Shown here in pieces: positions 25,309-30,636 of a DNA stretch of 30,636 nucleotides. Both the position numbers and the translations under genes were made by a program. The notes under the pieces were generated by a model. It was given only the letters and a program-made list of their open reading frames with translations, ran no database searches and was not told the origin of the DNA. Each line of letters begins with the position of its first letter. Positions within the stretch are counted from its first letter, which is position 1. Source of the DNA: Chitinophagaceae bacterium (GTDB taxonomy: Bacteria; Bacteroidota; Bacteroidia; Chitinophagales; Chitinophagaceae). The stretch spans positions 1 to 30,636 of the forward strand of contig CANHMN010000001.1 in NCBI GenBank assembly GCA_947461645.1, written 5' to 3'.

Positions 25309-25340
25309 AAGCCATCTCTTTAAATTGAGATGGCTTTTTT
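25309..25340 (+). terminator. Rho-independent terminator of queA
   Basis: A 10-bp stem AAGCCATCTC (25309-25318) with GAGATGGCTT (25327-25336), an eight-base loop and a run of six T, 23 bases after the queA stop. Confidence 0.88.
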
Positions 25341-25433
25341 CATTAACTGAAGTAGGGATAATTTTTGTTTATTATTTTGGTGATTTTTACGCCCATAGGT
25401 TTAACATTATTGTACTGATGGTCATTTAAAGGC

Positions 25434-25466
25434 AAAAAAAAGGGGCCATGATAGAAATCGCGGCCC
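25434..25466 (-). terminator. Rho-independent terminator of the Ldh_2-family gene
   Basis: On the minus strand GGGCC and GGCCC enclose a 14-base loop and are followed by C and a run of eight T. It lies 70 bases after the stop codon at 25536. The gap between the two terminators here holds nothing else I can name. Confidence 0.75.
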
Positions 25467-25535
25467 GTATTAATCCAATATCCTATGAAAAACCACTTAT
25501 TAAACGGCTGATTTTCAACATTATTGTATAACGAC

Positions 25536-26624
25536 TCAAAAAAAGTCAGAAAAAACTGAAAATTTTTCCGCTAAGGACTTCAGACCCTCTTTTACCTCTG
25601 GATGTAATGTTATTCCATTTTCTTTGTGAAAGGCCTCTGCTTCCCTCTCCGGGTCTCCTGGTATAATAACTTTTTGATTTGTGTTGATGGGTTCAGCACT
25701 TCTAAACCGAGCAATCCATTTGTCCATGTTTTTCTTGAATTCGGCTGAAGTTCCGAAAGCGTCAATACGCATTGCTCCAAAAAAATGGCCAATACCGTTT
25801 CCGGGCATTCCCTCGGGCAAAGGCAAATAGGCAGGTAATGGCGGCACCCATGGTCCATAATTACCTCCGCCTAAAACACCAGAAAGAATATCAACTATAG
25901 ACCCCAACATGAAACCTTTGTGACTGCCGCCCATAATGTCTGAGCCTAAAGGCAACAAAGCACCTGAACGCTTCAAAATATGGGCATCAGTAACAGGATT
26001 CCCATCTGCGTCCTGAACCCAACCGTTTGGTGCTGACTGGTTTTTTCTTTGCAAGAGTTCCAATTTTCCATTGGATGCAGTTGTTGTGGCGAAATCTGCT
26101 ATAAAAGGGTACTCCACTCCTGCGGGTACTGCGAAAGCAATAGGGTTTGTACCTAACATTTTCTCCTTTGAATGTGTTGGCGCTACTATTGCTGAGGCAT
26201 TGGTCGTAGCTATACCAATCATATCATGCTCAAGAGCCATCATAGCATATTGTCCTGCGATACCAAAATGATTACTGTTTTGAACAGCTACCCATCCGGT
26301 ACCAACCGATTTTGCTTTGGTGATAGCCGCTTTCATGGCAAATGGAGCAACAACCAATCCCAACCCTGCATCTCCATCTACAACAGCCGTGCTTGGGGTC
26401 TCATGAATTATTTTCGGCTGAGCAACTGCATTGATTCTTCCGGCTTCCCAAAGCCTAATGTAACTGCTCAATCTGGCAATACCATGACTATCTATCCCCC
26501 TTAAATCGGCATTCAATAAATTAACGGCAGCAACTGATGCATCTTCGACAGAGCAACCGATTTTTTCAAAAACAGTAACGGTAAATGCTAATAATTGGTC
26601 GTAGGTGTATTTTTTTTGCTCCAT
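25536..26624 (-). CDS. Ldh_2 family (malate/L-lactate dehydrogenase-like) oxidoreductase
   Basis: A 362-residue NAD(P)H-dependent oxidoreductase of the Ldh_2 fold, which includes malate, L-lactate, ureidoglycolate and 2,3-diketogulonate dehydrogenases. Family stretches are [22 protein letters not shown] (with the conserved Ser-His), [77 protein letters not shown] and [11 protein letters not shown]. The true substrate cannot be picked from the sequence and no pathway genes flank it. The start ATG at 26624 is directly preceded by a near-consensus -7 box (TATCTTCG, four bases away). It is divergent from the yebC gene and ends at its own terminator. Confidence 0.88.
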   Translation of the reverse strand: MEQKKYTYDQLLAFTVTVFEKIGCSVEDASVAAVNLLNADLRGIDSHGIARLSSYIRLWEAGRINAVAQPKIIHETPSTAVVDGDAGLGLVVAPFAMKAAITKAKSVGTGWVAVQNSNHFGIAGQYAMMALEHDMIGIATTNASAIVAPTHSKEKMLGTNPIAFAVPAGVEYPFIADFATTTASNGKLELLQRKNQSAPNGWVQDADGNPVTDAHILKRSGALLPLGSDIMGGSHKGFMLGSIVDILSGVLGGGNYGPWVPPLPAYLPLPEGMPGNGIGHFFGAMRIDAFGTSAEFKKNMDKWIARFRSAEPINTNQKVIIPGDPEREAEAFHKENGITLHPEVKEGLKSLAEKFSVFSDFF

Positions 26625-26628
26625 TTTG

Positions 26629-26636
26629 CGAAGATA
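26629..26636 (-). promoter_or_regulatory. Candidate -7 box of the Ldh_2-family gene
   Basis: The minus strand reads TATCTTCG, then CAAA, then ATG. One mismatch to TAnnTTTG. The spacing to the ATG is the same four bases as at rlmN, predicting an almost leaderless mRNA. Confidence 0.35.
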
Positions 26637-26691
26637 ATACAGCGATCAACAATTATTGCGCTGCTCATGGGATTGCAAAAAATGAATTTCT

Positions 26692-26699
26692 TACCTTTG
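26692..26699 (+). promoter_or_regulatory. -7 box of the yebC-family gene
   Basis: TACCTTTG is an exact TAnnTTTG. A TTG at 26673-26675 lies 16 bases upstream, the same spacing as at the thiolase promoter. The ATG follows at 26721. Confidence 0.6.
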
Positions 26700-26720
26700 T
26701 GCTGCTCTAAAAAGCATATC

Positions 26721-27431
26721 ATGGGAAGAATATTTGAAGTTAGAAAAAGTGCCATGTTTGCCCGCTGGGATAAAATGGCTAAGAATTTTACGCGTATCGG
26801 TAAAGAAATTGCCATCGCTGTTAAAAATGGCGGATCTGATCCGGACAACAACCCTGCGCTCAGAAGATGTTACATCAATGCTAAGGCATGCAACATGCCT
26901 AAAGATCGTGTTGAGGCTGCCATTAAAAGAGCCATGGGTAAAGACACTACCAACTACGATGAAATTGTATATGAAGGGTATGCTCCACACGGTGTTGCCG
27001 TTATGGTTGAAACTGCAACGGATAACCCAACCAGAACGGTTGCCAATGTGCGCATGCATTTCACCAAAGGAGGCGGCGCTTTAGGTACAAGTGGCAGCGT
27101 TTCTTTTACGTTCAATCGCATGGGCGAATTCAAAGTAAAAAATAGTGGACTTAATATCGAAGAGCTGGAATTGGAACTGATTGACTTCGGTTTGGAAGAA
27201 ATTGGTGAAGACAGCGAAGGGAATGTTGTTATCAGAACAGCCTTCAACGAATTCGGAAACATGAGTAAAGCCCTTGAAGAGAAAGGAATTGAAGTGGTAA
27301 CGGCTGAGCTTACACGAATTCCGGTAAATACTGTTGATCTAAATGAAGAACAAGCCCAGGAAGTTTTGAAAATGGTTGACAAGCTCGAGCAAGACGACGA
27401 CGTTCAGAAAGTTTACCACAACCTGAAATAG
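26721..27431 (+). CDS. YebC/PmpR family regulator or translation factor
   Basis: A 236-residue cytoplasmic protein of the YebC family. It has the Bacteroidota-type opening [23 protein letters not shown], then [54 protein letters not shown] and the late [26 protein letters not shown] tail with the final VYHNL. Family members have been described as DNA-binding regulators and, more recently, as factors that help ribosomes through proline-rich stretches; which holds here is unknown. The frame extends 42 codons upstream, but that part overlaps the divergent gene and its promoter and lacks family similarity, so I chose the ATG at 26721 just after the -7 box. Confidence 0.93.
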   Translation: MGRIFEVRKSAMFARWDKMAKNFTRIGKEIAIAVKNGGSDPDNNPALRRCYINAKACNMPKDRVEAAIKRAMGKDTTNYDEIVYEGYAPHGVAVMVETATDNPTRTVANVRMHFTKGGGALGTSGSVSFTFNRMGEFKVKNSGLNIEELELELIDFGLEEIGEDSEGNVVIRTAFNEFGNMSKALEEKGIEVVTAELTRIPVNTVDLNEEQAQEVLKMVDKLEQDDDVQKVYHNLK

Positions 27432-27439
27432 GACATAAC

Positions 27440-29815
27440 CTACTCTGCCATCATTTCAGATACAACCCTAACTACATCATCAATGTTGGGTTTGGAAAAA
27501 TAATCGCCATCACTTCCATATGCCGGACGATGTGCCTTGGCCGTTAGTGTTCGAGGTGCTACATCCAGCAATTTATATCCTTGTTGTATTTCAATGACTT
27601 GGTTGTACATGTAAGCAGCAGCACCGCCTGGTACGTCTTCATCTACAAACAATATGCGATTGGTTTTTTGTAGAGAATTTTTGATGATGTGATGGATATC
27701 AAACGGCAATAAAGTCTGAATATCCATAATTTCACATGATATTCCTTTCAATGCCAATCTTTCTGCAGCTTCCTGAACAATTCTCAAAGTGGATCCGTAA
27801 CCAACAATGGTAATGTCTTCTCCAGAACGAATGACTTCAGGAACACCCAATGGTATGGTATATTCCAAAAGATTGGAAGGCATTTTTTCTTTAAGGCGAT
27901 AGCCATTCAAACATTCAACAATCAGTCCCGGATCATTCGATTGCAACAGTGTATTGTACATACCAACAGCTTGGGTCATGTTTCTGGGAACGCAAACATA
28001 CATTCCACGCAGTGCATTAATGACCATACCCATTGGGGATCCGCTGTGCCAAATACCTTCCAAACGATGTCCTCTGGTTCTGATGATAACAGGACAACTT
28101 TGTTGGCCAACCGTACGGTAATGGGTAGTGGCAACATCATCACTTAAAGGTTGTAAGCCATAAAGCAAATAATCGAGGTACTGAATTTCAGCGATTGGCC
28201 TCAGTCCACGCAAAGCAAGACCAATGGCTTGACCCATTATAGTCAGCTCCCTAATTCCCGTATCAAATATTCTGTTGATGCCATACTTTTCCTGCAATCC
28301 GCTGAATCCCTGGTTAACATCACCAATATGACCTACATCCTCTCCGAAAGCAACTACCTTAGAATTGTTGGCAAACAGCTGGTCGAAATAACTGTTAAGC
28401 ACTTCGTATCCGTTGACAAATTGTTCATTTTCAGCAAAGCTGGGTTGAACAGCAGGAACTTTCAATGCAGCCTTTGGACCTTCATTGTAAAGGTGTGAAT
28501 CAAACAAGTACTCACTTTGTGCCTTTAACTGATAATGATAATTGGTTAGTTTTGTTTTAGCTTCTGATTGTACCATTGCCATTAAGTCAATTGCATTGCT
28601 TAACGAGCTCAAAACATCTCTTCGCATGGGTTCACGAATAGCAGATAGCTCATTGATCAGAGCTTGAATGGAAGGAGCTTCAACAACAGCTGAATTCAAC
28701 AAGTCAACTGCCTGTTGAACCATTCCCTTAATAGGTTGAATGTATCGATCCCAGGCCTGCTGCTTTTTATCCTTTACTTCGACAATGGCATTATTTTCAA
28801 TTTCGATGAGTTCGCTTTCATCGGCAAGCTGGTTTTCAATAATCCATTTTCTCATTTGCTTTATCCCATCCCACTCTTTCTCCCATTCTAACCTTTCTTT
28901 GGTTTTATAACGCTCATGACTACCCGAAGTAGAGTGTCCCTGAGGTTGAGTTATTTCTTCCACATGAAACAAGGCTGGAATGTGGGTTTCCCGAATTTTT
29001 TCTATGGCAGTTTCCAAAATTTCACACATGCCTGCATAATCCCACCCTTTCAACTTGTAAATGTCCATGCCATTAGAATCCCCATTCTGTTGCATGCCCG
29101 CAAGCGCTTCAGAAATAGACCCTTTGGTGGTTTGGTATTTTTTGGGAACTGAAATTCCATAGCCATCATCCCAAACAAAAACGGCTAATGGTACTTGTAA
29201 TACACCAGCAGCATTGATGGTTTCCCAAAATTGTCCTTCGCTGGTTGAAGCATCGCCTATAGTACAAAAACATACCTCATTTCCGTTATTGCTTAAAGTT
29301 TTCAACTCACTCAAGGAAGGCACATTTCTAAAAACTTTTGAAGCGAATGACAAGCCCAATGCCCTCACCATTTGTCCGGCTGTTGGTGCTATATCACTGG
29401 AAACATTTTTCAACTCGGTTAATGCTTTCCAGTTACCATCGCTCTCCACAAAGGGAGTAGCAAAATGAGCATTCATTTGTCTGCCGCCGCTAAAAGGGTC
29501 ATGATTTACGTCAGTGTCAGCATACAATTGAGAAAAAAACTGATCTACTGTAGCCAATTCACTAGCAAACATGAAAGTCTGGTCTCTGTAATAACCTGCC
29601 CTGAAATCACCGGGCTTAAAAAACTTAGACATGGCTACCTGAGCCACTTCTTTACCGTCACCGAAAATGCCGAATTTGGCTTTGCCTGTCAGCACCTCTT
29701 TCCTTCCCAACAAACTGGTTTCCCGGCTAATACAACAAATTTTATAGTCCCTTAAAACTTCATTTTTGAAGTTTTCAAAACTCAATTGATTGATATCGTT
29801 CAGTGTTGCCTCCAT
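27440..29815 (-). CDS. Fused E1 alpha/beta subunit of a 2-oxoacid dehydrogenase complex
   Basis: A 791-residue thiamine-diphosphate enzyme that joins the E1 alpha and E1 beta chains of a branched-chain 2-oxoacid or pyruvate dehydrogenase complex. The alpha part (about 1-340) has FYRDQT-like wording (GYYRDQTFMFA) and the cofactor motif starting GDASTSEG at 187 and ending WDDGYGIS at 215-222, with Asp-Asp where Asn-Asn is common. A helical linker covers about 340-460. The beta part (about 465-791) shows VVAFGEDVGHIGDVNQGF, FDTGIRELTIMGQAIGLAL, SGSPMGMVINALRGM and ILFVDEDVPGGAAAYM. E2 and E3 genes are not in the window. Fused E1 proteins like this are common in Bacteroidota. A -7 box lies 18 bases upstream of the ATG. 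Confidence 0.92.
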   Translation of the reverse strand: MEATLNDINQLSFENFKNEVLRDYKICCISRETSLLGRKEVLTGKAKFGIFGDGKEVAQVAMSKFFKPGDFRAGYYRDQTFMFASELATVDQFFSQLYADTDVNHDPFSGGRQMNAHFATPFVESDGNWKALTELKNVSSDIAPTAGQMVRALGLSFASKVFRNVPSLSELKTLSNNGNEVCFCTIGDASTSEGQFWETINAAGVLQVPLAVFVWDDGYGISVPKKYQTTKGSISEALAGMQQNGDSNGMDIYKLKGWDYAGMCEILETAIEKIRETHIPALFHVEEITQPQGHSTSGSHERYKTKERLEWEKEWDGIKQMRKWIIENQLADESELIEIENNAIVEVKDKKQQAWDRYIQPIKGMVQQAVDLLNSAVVEAPSIQALINELSAIREPMRRDVLSSLSNAIDLMAMVQSEAKTKLTNYHYQLKAQSEYLFDSHLYNEGPKAALKVPAVQPSFAENEQFVNGYEVLNSYFDQLFANNSKVVAFGEDVGHIGDVNQGFSGLQEKYGINRIFDTGIRELTIMGQAIGLALRGLRPIAEIQYLDYLLYGLQPLSDDVATTHYRTVGQQSCPVIIRTRGHRLEGIWHSGSPMGMVINALRGMYVCVPRNMTQAVGMYNTLLQSNDPGLIVECLNGYRLKEKMPSNLLEYTIPLGVPEVIRSGEDITIVGYGSTLRIVQEAAERLALKGISCEIMDIQTLLPFDIHHIIKNSLQKTNRILFVDEDVPGGAAAYMYNQVIEIQQGYKLLDVAPRTLTAKAHRPAYGSDGDYFSKPNIDDVVRVVSEMMAE

Positions 29816-29833
29816 AATTCATGAAATGAGCCA

Positions 29834-29841
29834 CAAAAGTA
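29834..29841 (-). promoter_or_regulatory. -7 box of the E1 fusion gene
   Basis: The minus strand reads TACTTTTG, an exact TAnnTTTG, 18 bases before the ATG at 29815. Confidence 0.5.
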
Positions 29842-29962
29842 AGGAAATACTGCTGCCTTTTTTACTAGTTCAACAACATGCATAAATTTATTTAATACTA
29901 TGTTTATATCGTTAAAAATCTGCAAATATGTTAATGTTCTATGTTTTTAGGTTGGGTTTTTG

Positions 29963-29970
29963 TACTTTAG
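29963..29970 (+). promoter_or_regulatory. Candidate -7 box of the first DUF1573 gene
   Basis: TACTTTAG has one mismatch to TAnnTTTG and lies 16 bases before the ATG at 29987. Confidence 0.3.
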
Positions 29971-29986
29971 CCTTCCAATTATACAA

Positions 29987-30436
29987 ATGAAAAGAATAGC
30001 AGTACTTATTTTGAGTTTGATGTTATGTTCATCAGTTTTCGCTCAAACAGAAAATATCCAGGATACAACAGCTAAGCCACAAGCTTCCCTGGTTTTAAAG
30101 GAGGAAAGTTTTGATTTCGGTAAAATTCCTCAGGGAAAACCCGTTGTTCATAATTTTGAGGTGACCAACAACGGAAAAGTCCCTTTTAAATTGGATAATG
30201 TGCAGGCAAGCTGCGGTTGTACAACTCCGGAATGGGAAAAAAACAAGGAAATCACCTCCGGAACTTCTTCATCAATTAAAGTAGGTTACAATGCTGCTGC
30301 TGAAGGGCCTTTTACCAAATCAATTACCATAACTTACAACGAAACCCAAACAAAGGTAATTACCATTAAAGGTGAGGTTTGGAAAACACCAGCTGCCAGT
30401 GCACCAAATAATCCATCATCAGAAATTAAAGAATAG
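29987..30436 (+). CDS. Exported DUF1573 domain protein
   Basis: A 149-residue protein with a signal peptide (MKRIAVLILSLMLCSSVFAQ) and one DUF1573 domain at about 38-130. The domain shows the family hallmarks ESFDFGKIPQGKPVVHNFEVTN and LDNVQASCGCTTPEW, with the CGC pair that is highly conserved, then strands ending ITIKGEV. It is an Ig-like/ASPM-SPD-2-Hydin-type beta sandwich of unknown role, exported and common in Bacteroidota. The frame could begin nine codons earlier, but the ATG at 29987 gives a normal signal peptide and leaves room for the promoter. A second copy follows 45 bases on. Confidence 0.9.
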   Translation: MKRIAVLILSLMLCSSVFAQTENIQDTTAKPQASLVLKEESFDFGKIPQGKPVVHNFEVTNNGKVPFKLDNVQASCGCTTPEWEKNKEITSGTSSSIKVGYNAAAEGPFTKSITITYNETQTKVITIKGEVWKTPAASAPNNPSSEIKE

Positions 30437-30441
30437 ATACT

Positions 30442-30449
30442 TATTTTTG
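30442..30449 (+). promoter_or_regulatory. Candidate -7 box of the second DUF1573 gene
   Basis: TATTTTTG fits TAnnTTTG and lies 32 bases before the ATG at 30482, so the second copy may have its own promoter besides read-through. Confidence 0.4.
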
Positions 30450-30481
30450 CAAAAACAAACTAAAAATCAAAAAACAATACA

Positions 30482-30636
30482 ATGAAAAAATTACTACTTT
30501 CCATCACAGCTCTTGTTTTTACCGTAGCGGTATTTGCACAGAAAAAATCAAACGATGTAGCAAAGTTCACTTCTGAAACTGTTGATTTGGGTAAAATTCT
30601 TCAGGATCGTCCTACTACAGCAACATTTGAAGTAAC
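30482..30636 (+). CDS. DUF1573 domain protein, cut by the window end
   Basis: The first 51 codons of a second exported DUF1573 protein. The translation opens with the signal peptide MKKLLLSITALVFTVAVFAQ, then KKSNDVAKFTSETVDLGKILQ and DRPTTATFEV, which lines up with SFDFGKIPQGKPVVHNFEV in the upstream gene. No stop is reached before the last base of the window. It is a tandem paralogue, separated by 45 bases. Confidence 0.85.
   Translation, partial: MKKLLLSITALVFTVAVFAQKKSNDVAKFTSETVDLGKILQDRPTTATFEV

Noticed and set aside
26595..26720. N-terminal extension of the YebC-family protein
   Set aside because: It runs into the divergent gene and through the promoter, and the family opens at MGRIFE.

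Overview
The window looks like an ordinary chromosomal stretch from a member of the Bacteroidota, probably a Chitinophagales- or Cytophagales-like organism; the exact lineage is inference. The main evidence is three secreted proteins of the type IX secretion (T9SS) style, one with a type B (gliding-motility-associated) C-terminus and two with type A C-termini. Further support comes from -7 promoter boxes of the Bacteroidota form TAnnTTTG in front of about a dozen genes, little sign of Shine-Dalgarno sequences, a fused E1 alpha/beta 2-oxoacid dehydrogenase, paired DUF1573 proteins, and AT-rich codon use. I see no rRNA, tRNA, CRISPR array, insertion sequence, phage gene or integrase.

Layout. 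1-7.7 kb: three T9SS cargo proteins (a PKD/SprB-like adhesin, an M1 metallopeptidase, and a LamG protein with 49-residue tandem repeats) and a small zinc-finger-like protein. 7.8-11.5 kb, minus strand: RNA modification genes (RluA-type and RsuA/RluB-type pseudouridine synthases and RlmN) plus an exported Lys/Gln-rich Spy-like protein. 11.6-14.7 kb: a thiolase on plus, convergent with hisS and a low-molecular-weight phosphatase on minus. 14.8-17.8 kb, plus: a small membrane protein, a PstS-like lipoprotein and an exported TPR protein, resembling an envelope module. 17.9-21.5 kb, minus: glutamate dehydrogenase, ccmD, ccmC, ccmB and an orphan PD-(D/E)XK-like protein. 21.7-25.3 kb, plus: AMP nucleosidase, a double-ATPase peptide ABC protein and queA. 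25.5-29.8 kb: an Ldh_2-family oxidoreductase (minus), a YebC-family regulator (plus) and the E1 fusion (minus). 29.98 kb to the end: two tandem DUF1573 proteins, the second cut by the window edge.

The gene content is mainly housekeeping plus lineage-typical secreted proteins. The most interesting unexplained signal is in the queA leader. A cloverleaf-like set of nested inverted repeats (24142-24213) starts just after a good -7 box, and a 19-codon open reading frame containing His and Tyr codons ends on the last base of the structure. Since QueA acts in making queuosine on the tRNAs that read His, Tyr, Asn and Asp codons, autoregulation is a testable but unproven idea. Other points are a CcmC with a disrupted tryptophan-rich motif, an 88-residue internal duplication in the Spy-like protein, and very short or absent leaders on several genes.
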